Assembly (NCBI RefSeq): GCF_001702265.1
Contig: NZ_MAUE01000045.1
Span: 769,767-833,766, forward strand
Direction of reading: 5' to 3'
Source of the DNA: Pseudomonas aylmerensis
GTDB lineage: Bacteria > Pseudomonadota > Gammaproteobacteria > Pseudomonadales > Pseudomonadaceae
DNA: 64,000 nt
Positions within the stretch are counted from its first letter, which is position 1. Each line of letters opens with the position of its first letter. The notes below the pieces were generated by a model that was not told the DNA's origin, searched no databases, and saw only the letters and a list, made by a program, of their open reading frames with translations. A program made the translations under genes and the position numbers. Shown piece by piece: positions 36,781 through 45,284 of this stretch.

Positions 36781-38128
36781 TCGCACCAGCTTCGCCAAAC
36801 GCCTGGGTGGCTATGCCGAAGCCACCGAATTGGCTGGCCAACCGATCCTCGAAGGGCGCCTGTTGCGCATGGTCGGCCTGACCCTGGAGGCCGAGGGCCT
36901 GCGCGCGGCCATGGGCAGCCGCTGCCTGGTGATCAACGACGACAGCTATCACCCGGTGCAGGTCGAAGCCGAAGTGATGGGCTTTTCCGGCAGCAAGATT
37001 TTCCTGATGCCCGTCGGCAGCCTGGCCGGCATCGCCCCCGGTGCCCGCGTGGTGCCGTTGGCTGATACCGGTCGCCTGCCCATGGGCATGAGCATGCTCG
37101 GCCGCGTGCTCGACGGCGCCGGTCGCGCGCTGGACGGCAAGGGCGGGATGAAGGCCGAAGACTGGGTGCCGATGGACGGCCCGACCATCAACCCGCTGAA
37201 CCGCAACCCGATCAGCGTGCCGCTGGACGTGGGCATTCGCAGCATCAACGGATTATTGACGGTCGGTCGCGGCCAGCGTCTGGGCCTGTTCGCCGGTACC
37301 GGCGTGGGTAAGTCGGTGTTGCTCGGCATGATGACCCGCTTTACCGAGGCCGACATCATTGTGGTGGGGCTGATCGGCGAGCGGGGTCGTGAGGTCAAGG
37401 AATTCATCGAGCACAGCCTCGGTGAAGAAGGCCTCAAGCGCTCGGTGGTGGTCGCGTCCCCGGCCGACGATGCACCGCTGATGCGTTTGCGCGCCGCGAT
37501 GTATTGCACGCGCATCGCCGAATATTTTCGCGACAAGGGCAAGAACGTCCTGTTGCTGATGGACTCGCTCACGCGTTTTGCCCAGGCCCAGCGGGAAATC
37601 GCCCTGGCCATCGGTGAGCCGCCGGCCACCAAGGGCTATCCGCCGTCGGTGTTTGCCAAGCTGCCCAAGTTGGTGGAGCGCGCCGGTAATGCCGAAGCCG
37701 GTGGGGGCTCGATCACCGCGTTCTACACGGTGTTGTCCGAAGGCGATGACCAGCAGGACCCGATTGCCGACTCGGCGCGGGGTGTACTCGACGGCCACAT
37801 CGTACTGTCGCGGCGCCTGGCGGAAGAGGGGCACTATCCGGCCATCGACATCGAGGCGTCGATCAGCCGGGTGATGCCGGCCGTGGTCACGCCGGAGCAC
37901 ATGGCGCGCGCGCAGCATTTCAAACAGTTGTGGTCGCGCTACCAGCAGAGTCGCGACCTGATCAGTGTCGGCGCCTATGTGGCCGGCGGTGATCGCGAGA
38001 CCGACCTGGCGATCGCCCTGCAACCGCAACTGGTGACCTACCTGCGCCAGGGCCTCAACGACAAGATCAGCATGGGTGAAAGCGAAGCGCACCTGGGCTC
38101 GATCTTCGCCCCGGCGCCAGGCGGCTAA
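36770..38128 (+). CDS. fliI: flagellar export ATPase FliI
   Basis: A 452-residue F1-beta-like ATPase of the export apparatus. Walker A AGTGVGKS (175-182), Walker B in NVLLLMDSLTRFAQAQREI, and the signature PPSVFAKLPKLVERAGN are clear. ATG 36770 gives MRLDRTSFAKRLGGY, the family start; a GTG 21 bases upstream is inside fliH. Works with FliH and FliJ. Confidence 0.97.
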   Translation: MRLDRTSFAKRLGGYAEATELAGQPILEGRLLRMVGLTLEAEGLRAAMGSRCLVINDDSYHPVQVEAEVMGFSGSKIFLMPVGSLAGIAPGARVVPLADTGRLPMGMSMLGRVLDGAGRALDGKGGMKAEDWVPMDGPTINPLNRNPISVPLDVGIRSINGLLTVGRGQRLGLFAGTGVGKSVLLGMMTRFTEADIIVVGLIGERGREVKEFIEHSLGEEGLKRSVVVASPADDAPLMRLRAAMYCTRIAEYFRDKGKNVLLLMDSLTRFAQAQREIALAIGEPPATKGYPPSVFAKLPKLVERAGNAEAGGGSITAFYTVLSEGDDQQDPIADSARGVLDGHIVLSRRLAEEGHYPAIDIEASISRVMPAVVTPEHMARAQHFKQLWSRYQQSRDLISVGAYVAGGDRETDLAIALQPQLVTYLRQGLNDKISMGESEAHLGSIFAPAPGG

Positions 38129-38131
38129 GCC

Positions 38132-38581
38132 ATGGCCAGCACGCGTTCCTCACGTCTGGCCCCGGTGGTGGACATGGCCGAAAAGGCCGAGAAAACCGCC
38201 GTGCAGCGCCTGGGGTATTTCCAGGGCCAGGTGCGTCTGGCGGAAAGCAAGCTGGGCGACCTCGAGCGTTTTCGCAGCGAGTACCAGCAGCAATGGATCG
38301 AACGCGGCAGCAAAGGCGTTTCCGGCCAGTGGCTGATGGGCTACCAGGGCTTTCTCAACCAGTTGGAAACCGCCGTCGGCCAACAGCGCCAGAGCCTGGC
38401 CTGGCACCAGAACAATCTCGATAAAGCCCGCGAGAGCTGGCAAGCGGCGTTTGCGCGGGTCGAAGGCCTGCGCAAACTGGTGCAGCGCTACATCGACGAG
38501 GCGCGGGCCATCGAAGACAAGCGTGAGCAGAAGCTGCTCGACGAACTGTCCCAGCGTCTGCCGCGTCAATCCCAATTCTAA
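38132..38581 (+). CDS. fliJ: flagellar export protein FliJ
   Basis: A 149-residue coiled-coil protein that sits in the FliI ring like the gamma subunit of F1 and contacts FlhA. It is almost all charged helix, with LAPVVDMAEKAEKTAVQRLG at the start and ARAIEDKREQKLLDELSQR at the end. Last gene of the fliE operon; a REPIN follows immediately. Confidence 0.93.
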   Translation: MASTRSSRLAPVVDMAEKAEKTAVQRLGYFQGQVRLAESKLGDLERFRSEYQQQWIERGSKGVSGQWLMGYQGFLNQLETAVGQQRQSLAWHQNNLDKARESWQAAFARVEGLRKLVQRYIDEARAIEDKREQKLLDELSQRLPRQSQF

Positions 38582-38678
38582 AAATGTGGCAGCGGGCCTG
38601 CTCGCGAAGGCGGTATGTCAGTTTGCATCTGTGGTGGCTGACAGACTGCTTTCGTGAACAAGCCCGCTCCCACATTTG
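38582..38678. repeat. REPIN (inverted REP pair), group 1, imperfect
   Basis: Left arm starts AAATGTGGCAGCGGGCCTGC, right arm ends GCCCGCTCCCACATTT, with a core like that of the copy at 42653. The arms carry several mismatches, so this copy appears to be decaying. It lies between fliJ and hsbA. Confidence 0.8.
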
Positions 38679-38752
38679 ATTCGCTGTGTTGCTCAGATCC
38701 GCTTCGCCTGCTAAACCTTGTTGCACATTGCCAATGACAAGGAAGCAGTCGT

Positions 38753-39058
38753 ATGTCAGTCGAGTCAGAAGTATCCCTGGATGGGACGAAGTTGACGATT
38801 TCCATCAAGGGGCGGTTCGATTTCGGTAGCCACCAAGCCTTTCGTGATGCCTACGAGCGGTTTTACAAAGTGCCCGAGATCTATGTGGTGGACTTGAAGC
38901 ACACCACTTATATGGACAGCTCGGCCCTGGGCATGCTCCTGCTGCTGCGTGACCATGCGGGTGGCGATAACGCCGAGGTTCAGGTGATCAACAGTAATTC
39001 TGACGTGCGCAAGATCCTCGCCATTTCTAACTTCGACAAATTGTTCGACCTCACTTGA
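38753..39058 (+). CDS. hsbA: STAS-domain anti-sigma antagonist HsbA
   Basis: A 101-residue STAS protein. The phosphorylatable serine is Ser56 in TTYMDSSALGMLLLLRD. In P. aeruginosa HsbA is switched by HsbR: one form binds the anti-sigma factor FlgM and the other the diguanylate cyclase HsbD, tipping cells between swimming and biofilm. The stop overlaps the TTG start of hsbR. Here the trio lies inside the flagellar cluster, between fliJ and fliK. Confidence 0.92.
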   Translation: MSVESEVSLDGTKLTISIKGRFDFGSHQAFRDAYERFYKVPEIYVVDLKHTTYMDSSALGMLLLLRDHAGGDNAEVQVINSNSDVRKILAISNFDKLFDLT

Positions 39059-40773
39059 GCGTCCTGGCCCCGGTTCCTGAAGCGCTGAGCATATTGATCG
39101 CCGAAGACAGCGCCGCCGACTTGTTGTTGCTGTCGACGATCATCCGGCGTCAGGGCCATCAGGTGCTGACCGCCACCAACGGCGCGCAAGCGGTTGAGGT
39201 GTTCGCCCGCGAGCGTCCGCAGCTGGTGCTGATGGATGCGCTGATGCCGGTGATGGACGGCTTTGAGGCGGCCCGCCGCATCAAGCAACTGGCCGGCGAG
39301 GCGCTGGTGCCGATTATCTTCCTCACCTCCCTGCGCGAAAGCGAGGCGCTGGCCCAATGCCTGGATGCCGGCGGTGACGACTTCCTGCCCAAGCCCTACA
39401 ACCAACTGATCCTGGCCGCGAAGATCAACGCCATGGACCGCCTGCGCCGGTTGCAGGCCACCGTGTTGCAGCAGCGCGATCTGATCGCCAGGCACCACGA
39501 CTATCTATTGCATGAGCAGCGGGTCGCCAAGGCCGTGTTCGACAAGGTCGCCCATTCCGGCTGCATCAATGCCGCGCCGAACATTCGCTACCTGCAATCG
39601 CCCTATGCGTTGTTCAACGGTGACCTGCTGCTGGCGGCCTACACGCCGTCCGGCGACATGCACGTGCTGCTCGGCGATTTCACCGGCCACGGCCTGCCGG
39701 CAGCGGTGGGCGCGATGCCGCTGGCGGAAGTGTTCTACGGCATGACCGCCAAGGGCTACGGCCTGGCGCAGACCCTGCGCGAGATGAACGCCAAGCTCAA
39801 GCGCATCCTGCCGGTGGACATGTTCTGCTGTGCCACCCTGTTGTGCCTGAGCACGCAGCGCCGCGTGGTGGAGGTGTGGAACGGCGGCATGCCCGATGGC
39901 TATGTGCATGAAGTCGCCAGTGGCCAGCGCACGCCGCTGCAGTCGCGGCATTTGCCGTTGGGCGTGCTTTCGGCCGACGCTTTTGATGATCGCACCGAAG
40001 TCTGGCCCATGGCCTTGGGCGACCGCGTGTTCCTGCTGTCCGATGGTGTGCTGGACACCGCTGACGCGAATGATCAATTGTTTGGCGCCGAGCGTTTGCA
40101 GCAGGTGTTCGCCGCCAATCGCGAGCCGGATCGGCTGTTCGAAGACATTGAACAGGCGCTGGCGGCCTTTCGCGGCGAGGCGCGGGATGACGTGAGCATG
40201 GTGGAAATCACCCTGCAGCCCGGCCAGTCGTTGCGCGCGACCGGGCCGTTGTATGCCGACAGCGGCCAGTCGTGCCCGCTGGATTGGTCGGTGAGTTTCG
40301 AGTTTCGCGCCGAAACCCTCAAGCGCTACAACCCGTTGCCCTACCTGCTGCAACTGTTGCTGGAGATCCACGGCCTGCGTGAGCAGAGCGGGGCGCTCTA
40401 CAGCGTGATGGCCGAGCTGTATTCCAACGCGCTGGAGCATGGCGTGCTGGGCCTGGACTCGCGGCTCAAGCGCGATGCCCAGGGGTTTACCGAGTATTAC
40501 CGCCAGCGCAACGATCGCCTGGCGCAGTTGAACAGCGGTTATGTACGCGTGCACGTGCAGGTGGTGCCCACCGAAGCGGGCGGCAAGATGACCTTGCGCC
40601 TGGAAGACAGCGGGCCGGGGTTCGACGTCGAACAGGTGCTGGCCCGCCCGTTGGATATCGACCGTCTGTCCGGCCGCGGGCTGAGCCTGGTGCGCCAGTT
40701 GAGCAGCGATGTACGCTGGTCCGATGGCGGGCGCAGTGTCTGCGTGGAGTTTTGCTGGGGGGCTCTGGCATAA
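39055..40773 (+). CDS. hsbR: response regulator HsbR (phosphatase/kinase)
   Basis: A 572-residue hybrid. Receiver with Asp61 (LVLMDALMPVMDGF), PP2C/SpoIIE-type phosphatase (LLGDFTGHGLPAAVGAMPLAE through SDGVLDTADANDQLFG), and a C-terminal HATPase kinase domain (ELYSNALEHGVLGLD, DSGPGFD, GRGLSLVRQLSSDV). It phosphorylates or dephosphorylates HsbA according to its own phosphorylation by HptB. Start TTG 39055 overlaps the hsbA stop as TTGA; no better start lies near, so translational coupling is likely. Confidence 0.92.
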   Translation: MSVLAPVPEALSILIAEDSAADLLLLSTIIRRQGHQVLTATNGAQAVEVFARERPQLVLMDALMPVMDGFEAARRIKQLAGEALVPIIFLTSLRESEALAQCLDAGGDDFLPKPYNQLILAAKINAMDRLRRLQATVLQQRDLIARHHDYLLHEQRVAKAVFDKVAHSGCINAAPNIRYLQSPYALFNGDLLLAAYTPSGDMHVLLGDFTGHGLPAAVGAMPLAEVFYGMTAKGYGLAQTLREMNAKLKRILPVDMFCCATLLCLSTQRRVVEVWNGGMPDGYVHEVASGQRTPLQSRHLPLGVLSADAFDDRTEVWPMALGDRVFLLSDGVLDTADANDQLFGAERLQQVFAANREPDRLFEDIEQALAAFRGEARDDVSMVEITLQPGQSLRATGPLYADSGQSCPLDWSVSFEFRAETLKRYNPLPYLLQLLLEIHGLREQSGALYSVMAELYSNALEHGVLGLDSRLKRDAQGFTEYYRQRNDRLAQLNSGYVRVHVQVVPTEAGGKMTLRLEDSGPGFDVEQVLARPLDIDRLSGRGLSLVRQLSSDVRWSDGGRSVCVEFCWGALA

Positions 40774-40803
40774 TCCGCCGATTCTTGATCAAGGAGCGAG
40801 CAA

Positions 40804-41148
40804 GTGGTTGATATTCATCTGGACCCTGACGTGTTGTCGGGTTTGCAGGAGGTCATGGAAGGCGAGTACCCCAAGCTGCTCGATACCTTTCTCGATGATT
40901 CCCAGAAGCGCGTCGAAGCCCTGCGCAAGGCCCGCGACGACGCCAAGGCGCTGGGGCGCATCGCCCATAGCTTCAAGGGCAGCAGCGGCAACCTCGGCGC
41001 GGTCCGCTTGGCGCAGTTGTGCCAGCGGCTGGAGGTCGAGTCGGTTGAGTCCTCGGCGGACCTGGGGGCGCTGGTGGATCAGATTGATCACGAGTTTGCG
41101 TTGGTGAAGCCGTTGTATGAGTCCGAGCGGCAGCGGTTTGGCGTGTAG
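40804..41148 (+). CDS. hptB: histidine phosphotransfer protein HptB
   Basis: A 114-residue HPt protein with phospho-His55 in IAHSFKGSSGNLGAVRLAQL. In P. aeruginosa it receives phosphate from PA1611, RetS and other hybrid kinases and passes it to HsbR, affecting rsmY expression and flagellar genes. GTG start preceded by AAGGAG. The order hsbA-hsbR-hptB is kept. Confidence 0.93.
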   Translation: MVDIHLDPDVLSGLQEVMEGEYPKLLDTFLDDSQKRVEALRKARDDAKALGRIAHSFKGSSGNLGAVRLAQLCQRLEVESVESSADLGALVDQIDHEFALVKPLYESERQRFGV

Positions 41149-41155
41149 TTGGGGG

Positions 41156-41200
41156 GTGTACGTATCCATCAGCCGTTACCTGAATAACGGATAGGTACAC
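41156..41200 (+). repeat. long imperfect hairpin between hptB and the fliK promoter
   Basis: GTGTACGTATCC (41156-41167) pairs with GGATAGGTACAC (41189-41200), and an inner CCGTTA-CCTGAA-TAACGG can form instead or as well. There is no T-tract, so it is not a classic terminator. It ends 26 bases before the -24 box. Confidence 0.55.
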
Positions 41201-41225
41201 AACAAAAACAAAGCCAAGTAAAACC

Positions 41226-41241
41226 TGGCCCGACTCTTGCT
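41226..41241 (+). promoter_or_regulatory. RpoN promoter of fliK
   Basis: TGGCCCGACTCTTGCT matches both the -24 and -12 elements with correct spacing, 52 bases before the preferred fliK start. Confidence 0.85.
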
Positions 41242-41292
41242 CTATCTCCCGATACTGCATCCCCGATCCCCATGCAGTGGAGACCTTTACCT

Positions 41293-42633
41293 ATGCCAGT
41301 CGCCCCGAATTCGCTCCTTCAGGCTGCCCCCGCGGCCAAGCCTCAAGCGTCCGCCGCCCCGCAGCCGGTTGTGGATGCGGACCCACGGGACAAGGGCCCT
41401 GGCTTCGCACAGGTGTTCGCCAACCAAGGCGCCAAGCCCGCGATCAAGGCCGACGACAACTCGGCCAAGCCCACACGGGACAAGCCTTCCGACAACTCTG
41501 CCAAGCCTGTCGCCAGCAGCGACAAGCCTGCCGCCAGCACGCCAGCGGTTGCCGATAGCGGCAATACCTTGCCTGCCACGCCGCCGGCCAAGTCCGATGA
41601 CAGTGCCAGCACCGATGACGACGCGCCGGTCGATCCGACCCTGGTGCAGCAGCCCCCGACCGACCCGGTGGTCGATCCGGCGTTGATTGCCACGGTCACG
41701 CCGGTGGTTGTGCCGGTACCGGTGCAAACCCCGGCACCGGCGGCTGCCGCCCAGGACGACAGCGCCCAGCCGGTGGTTGCGGCGCCGATCGCGGCCACCG
41801 AGGAAGCCAAGCCGGCGTTCGACCCCGAGGCCGATCCACTGGATGCGATGCCGGCCGTGCGCCTGGCGATGGAGCAGGGCGGGCATGTGTCGGCCAGCAG
41901 CCAGGCACCGGCAAAAACCGCCCCGGCGCCGACCCAGGACCAGCCGACGGCCGCGCAGAACTTTGCCGCCGGCCTGGCCAATATGGTCGACCAGCAAGCC
42001 ACCAAGGACAGCACTGACTCCGGCGGCGAGAAGGCCTTCAGCGGGTTGATCGAAGGCGGCCTCAAGGACCTCAAGGAAGCCAGCAGCGACACGCGCGTCG
42101 ATGACTTCGCCAATCGCCTTGCCGCGCTGACCCAGGCCGCCACGCCGAAAACCGCCAATGCGCTGCCGCCCACGACCAATGCGCCGCTGGCCATGCACCA
42201 GAGCGGCTGGACCGACGAAATCGTCAACCGCGTGATGTACCTCTCCAGCGCCAACCTCAAGTCGGCAGAGATCCAGTTGCAGCCGGCCGAACTCGGTCGC
42301 CTGGACATCAAGGTCAACATGACGGCCGACCAGCAGGCCCAGGTCAACTTCATGAGCGCCCACCCGGTGGTGCGTGAAGCGCTGGAAAGCCAGTCCGGCC
42401 GCCTGCGGGAGATGTTCGCCCAGCAAGGCATGGGCCAGGTCGACGTCAACGTGTCCGACCAGTCCCGTGGCCAGGAGCAGCAGCAACAGCAGGCCCAGAC
42501 CCGTGGCGTGAGTGGCACGGGTGGGCGCGGCGGCGACAACGGCGACAATGCCAGTCACGGCGATGTAGCTGAGGCCGTCGCGCCGGTGACGTCTACCGTG
42601 ATCGGCTCCAGCGCCGTCGACTACTACGCCTGA
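41293..42633 (+). CDS. fliK: hook-length control protein FliK
   Basis: A 446-residue exported ruler that ends hook growth by switching FlhB. The N-terminal two-thirds is a Pro/Ala/Asp-rich disordered ruler. The globular C-terminal domain (about 305-400) contains NRVMYLSSANLKSAEIQLQP and AELGRLDIKVNM, the conserved L-P-LG motif that meets FlhB. A Gln-rich tail follows. ATG 41272 is also in frame; 41293 is preferred because GGAGA lies upstream. A long antisense frame here is a GC shadow. Confidence 0.92.
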   Translation: MPVAPNSLLQAAPAAKPQASAAPQPVVDADPRDKGPGFAQVFANQGAKPAIKADDNSAKPTRDKPSDNSAKPVASSDKPAASTPAVADSGNTLPATPPAKSDDSASTDDDAPVDPTLVQQPPTDPVVDPALIATVTPVVVPVPVQTPAPAAAAQDDSAQPVVAAPIAATEEAKPAFDPEADPLDAMPAVRLAMEQGGHVSASSQAPAKTAPAPTQDQPTAAQNFAAGLANMVDQQATKDSTDSGGEKAFSGLIEGGLKDLKEASSDTRVDDFANRLAALTQAATPKTANALPPTTNAPLAMHQSGWTDEIVNRVMYLSSANLKSAEIQLQPAELGRLDIKVNMTADQQAQVNFMSAHPVVREALESQSGRLREMFAQQGMGQVDVNVSDQSRGQEQQQQQAQTRGVSGTGGRGGDNGDNASHGDVAEAVAPVTSTVIGSSAVDYYA

Positions 42634-42652
42634 TCCTGAGCCTGGCACAGGC

Positions 42653-42752
42653 CAAAATGTGGGAGCGGGCTTGCTCGCGAAGGCGGTGTGTCAGTTTGCA
42701 TCTGTGCTGACTGACATACTGCTTTCGCGAGCAAGCCCGCTCCCACATTTGA
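42653..42752. repeat. REPIN (inverted REP pair), group 1
   Basis: Nearly perfect arms of about 28 bases at 42653-42681 and 42724-42752, head GTGGGAGCGGGCTTGCTCGC, between fliK and the fliL promoter. Almost the same core as the copy at 38582. Confidence 0.87.
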
Positions 42753-42790
42753 TTTGCAGTGTTCTCTCTTCCTGAATTACCAGACAACTC

Positions 42791-42806
42791 TGGCATAACA
42801 CTTGCT
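42791..42806 (+). promoter_or_regulatory. RpoN promoter of fliL operon
   Basis: TGGCATAACACTTGCT is a near-perfect -24/-12 promoter 51 bases before fliL. FleQ-dependent in P. aeruginosa. Confidence 0.9.
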
Positions 42807-42856
42807 CTTGCCTTTCCGTAGATCTATGAATCCCCGAATAGTGACGGATTATTGGC

Positions 42857-43357
42857 ATGGCGAAGAGCGACGACGCAGCAAAAGCACCCGCAGGCAAAGG
42901 AAAGCTCAAGCTTATCCTGTTGATAGTCCTGGGCCTGCTCCTGGCCATCGGCGCCTCGGTGGGTGGCACCTGGTACATCATGCACAGCAGTGCAAGCAAA
43001 CCGGCACCCGCCGCCGAAACCGCCAGTAACGTCAAGCAACCGGCAATCTTCGAGCCGATGCTCCCGGCCTTTGTCGCCAACTTCAACCAGAACGGGCGTC
43101 AACGCTACCTGCAGGTGAGCATCACCTTGCTGGCGCGTAACCAGGCGGACCTGGATGCCCTCAAGGTGCATATGCCGGTGATCCGCAACAACCTGGTGAT
43201 GCTGTTCTCCGGACAGAGCTTCGACACCCTGGCCACCCCGGTGGGCCAGGAAATGCTGCGCCAGAAGGTCACTGCCAGCGTGCAGGAAGTGGCCCAGAAA
43301 GAGCTCGGCAAAGTGGTGGTCGAACAGGCGCTCTTCACTAACTTCGTATTGCAGTAG
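42857..43357 (+). CDS. fliL: flagellar basal body protein FliL
   Basis: A 166-residue single-pass inner membrane protein that surrounds the stator and aids torque at high load. A membrane helix (LILLIVLGLLLAIGASVGGTWYI as a whole, about 17-40) follows a Lys-rich start; the periplasmic part has FEPMLPAFVANF and ends VEQALFTNFVLQ, a stomatin-like fold. First gene of the fliLMNOPQR-flhB operon. Confidence 0.95.
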   Translation: MAKSDDAAKAPAGKGKLKLILLIVLGLLLAIGASVGGTWYIMHSSASKPAPAAETASNVKQPAIFEPMLPAFVANFNQNGRQRYLQVSITLLARNQADLDALKVHMPVIRNNLVMLFSGQSFDTLATPVGQEMLRQKVTASVQEVAQKELGKVVVEQALFTNFVLQ

Positions 43358-43366
43358 GATCACGAC

Positions 43367-44335
43367 ATGGCCGTGCAAGACCTGCTGTCCCAGGATGAAA
43401 TCGACGCGCTGCTGCATGGCGTGGACGATGGTCTGGTACAGACCGAAATGGCTGCCGAACCCGGCAGCGTCAAAAGTTATGACCTCACAAGCCAGGATCG
43501 CATCGTCCGTGGACGCATGCCGACCCTGGAAATGATCAACGAGCGTTTTGCCCGCTACACCCGTATCAGCATGTTCAACATGCTGCGCCGCTCGGCGGAC
43601 GTGGCGGTGGGCGGCGTGCAGGTGATGAAGTTCGGTGAATACGTGCACTCGCTGTACGTGCCCACCAGCCTCAACCTGGTCAAGATCAAGCCGCTGCGCG
43701 GTACCGCGCTGTTCATCCTCGACGCCAAGCTGGTGTTCAAGCTGGTGGACAACTTCTTCGGCGGCGACGGCCGTCACGCCAAGATCGAAGGCCGTGAATT
43801 CACCCCGACCGAACTGCGGGTGGTGCGCATGGTGCTGGAGCAAGCCTTCATCGACTTGAAGGAAGCCTGGCAGGCGATCATGGAAGTCAATTTCGAGTAC
43901 ATCAACTCGGAAGTGAACCCGGCCATGGCCAACATCGTCGGCCCCAGTGAGGCCATCGTGGTGTCGACCTTCCATATCGAACTCGATGGCGGTGGCGGCG
44001 ACCTGCACGTGACCATGCCGTACTCGATGATCGAGCCGGTGCGCGAGATGCTCGATGCGGGCTTCCAGTCCGACCTCGACGACCAGGACGAACGCTGGGT
44101 CAAGGCCCTGCGCGAAGACCTGCTCGACGTCGACGTGCCCCTGAGCGCCACCGTGGCCCGTCGCCAGTTGCGTCTGCGAGATATTTTGCACATGCAGCCG
44201 GGGGACGTGATCCCGGTCGAATTGCCGGAAGAAATGATCATGCGCGCCAATGGCGTGCCGTCGTTCAAGGTCAAGCTGGGGTCCCACAAGGGCAACCTGG
44301 CTTTGCAAGTGGTTGAGCCGATCAACCGTCGCTGA
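43367..44335 (+). CDS. fliM: motor switch protein FliM
   Basis: A 322-residue C-ring protein that binds CheY-P and flips rotation. The N-terminal CheY-docking peptide is LSQDEIDALLHG (residues 7-18). The middle CheC-like domain has SQDRIVRGRMPTLEMINERF, and the C-terminal SpoA domain ends KLGSHKGNLALQVVEPI. Only nine bases separate it from fliL. Confidence 0.97.
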   Translation: MAVQDLLSQDEIDALLHGVDDGLVQTEMAAEPGSVKSYDLTSQDRIVRGRMPTLEMINERFARYTRISMFNMLRRSADVAVGGVQVMKFGEYVHSLYVPTSLNLVKIKPLRGTALFILDAKLVFKLVDNFFGGDGRHAKIEGREFTPTELRVVRMVLEQAFIDLKEAWQAIMEVNFEYINSEVNPAMANIVGPSEAIVVSTFHIELDGGGGDLHVTMPYSMIEPVREMLDAGFQSDLDDQDERWVKALREDLLDVDVPLSATVARRQLRLRDILHMQPGDVIPVELPEEMIMRANGVPSFKVKLGSHKGNLALQVVEPINRR

Positions 44336-44374
44336 TCCCTAATTTATGAATGTTTGCTCCGCCGAGGACATGTA

Positions 44375-44842
44375 ATGGCTACCGAACACGAAAACACTTC
44401 CGCCGAAGACCAGGCCCTGGCTGACGAATGGGCAGCTGCCCTGGAAGAAACCGGCGATGTTGGCCAGGACGATATCGACGCACTGCTGGCGGCCGACGCG
44501 GCCACTGCACCGGTCGGCAATCGCCTGCCGATGGAAGAATTCGGCAGCGTGCCGAAGAACAACGATCCGGTGACCCTTGATGGCCCGAACCTGGATGTGA
44601 TCCTCGACATCCCGGTCTCGATCTCGATGGAAGTCGGCAGCACCGAAATCAACATCCGCAACCTGCTGCAGCTCAACCAGGGCTCGGTGATCGAGCTCGA
44701 CCGCCTGGCCGGTGAGCCCCTGGACGTGCTGGTCAACGGCACGCTGATCGCCCACGGCGAAGTGGTGGTGGTCAACGAGAAGTTCGGCATCCGCCTGACC
44801 GACGTGATCAGCCCGAGCGAACGCATCAAGAAGTTGCGCTGA
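44375..44842 (+). CDS. fliN: motor switch protein FliN
   Basis: A 155-residue SpoA-domain C-ring protein. The C-terminal domain (about 70-155) has LDVILDIPVSISMEVGSTEI, NLLQLNQGSVIELDRLAGEPLD and NEKFGIRLTDVISPSERI. The N-terminal extension contains GQDDIDALLA (30-39), nearly the same as the FliM CheY-docking peptide. ATG 44375 is chosen over upstream in-frame codons because GAGGA precedes it. E. coli FliN (137 residues) is shorter at the N-terminus. Confidence 0.96.
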   Translation: MATEHENTSAEDQALADEWAAALEETGDVGQDDIDALLAADAATAPVGNRLPMEEFGSVPKNNDPVTLDGPNLDVILDIPVSISMEVGSTEINIRNLLQLNQGSVIELDRLAGEPLDVLVNGTLIAHGEVVVVNEKFGIRLTDVISPSERIKKLR

Positions 44843-44843
44843 G

Positions 44844-45284
44844 ATGAAGTATTCGATGGCGGGACTGTTGTCGGCGCTGCCATTGAGCGCCCTGGCGGCT
44901 GAGCCGGTCGCGCAGGCGGCGGCTGCGGCGCCAGTGGTGAGCAGCGGCATCGGCGGCCAGTTGACCCAGTTGGTATTGGGGTTGTTGCTGGTGGTCGGGC
45001 TGATCTTCGTGCTGGCCTGGCTGATGCGCCGCGTGCAGAACGTCGGGCCGGGCAACGCCCAGGTGATCGAAATGATCGGCTCGCGCGCCCTCGGCCCGCG
45101 TGATCGGCTGGTGCTGGTGCAGGTCGGTGGGGAACAGATCCTGCTGGGCCTCACCCCCGGCCGCATCACCCCGTTGCATGTGCTCAAGACGCCGGTGGAC
45201 GTGGCCCAGACCCAGGCCACCACACCGGAATTCGCCCAGCGCCTGATGGAGTTGCTGGGCAAGGATCAGAAGGATAAGAAGTAA
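44844..45284 (+). CDS. fliO: flagellar export apparatus assembly protein FliO
   Basis: A 146-residue bitopic membrane protein that helps assemble the FliP ring. A signal-like start (MAGLLSALPLSALAAEP), a membrane helix (LTQLVLGLLLVVGLIFVLAWL), then the cytosolic FliO domain with IGSRALGPRDRLVLVQVGGEQILLG in two parts and a Lys-rich end (KDQKDKK). Overlaps fliP by one base. Confidence 0.92.
   Translation: MKYSMAGLLSALPLSALAAEPVAQAAAAAPVVSSGIGGQLTQLVLGLLLVVGLIFVLAWLMRRVQNVGPGNAQVIEMIGSRALGPRDRLVLVQVGGEQILLGLTPGRITPLHVLKTPVDVAQTQATTPEFAQRLMELLGKDQKDKK

Noticed and set aside
41287..42648. 453-codon open frames antisense to fliK
   Set aside because: Gly/Arg-rich mirror of the Pro/Ala-rich fliK sequence; also runs into a REPIN.
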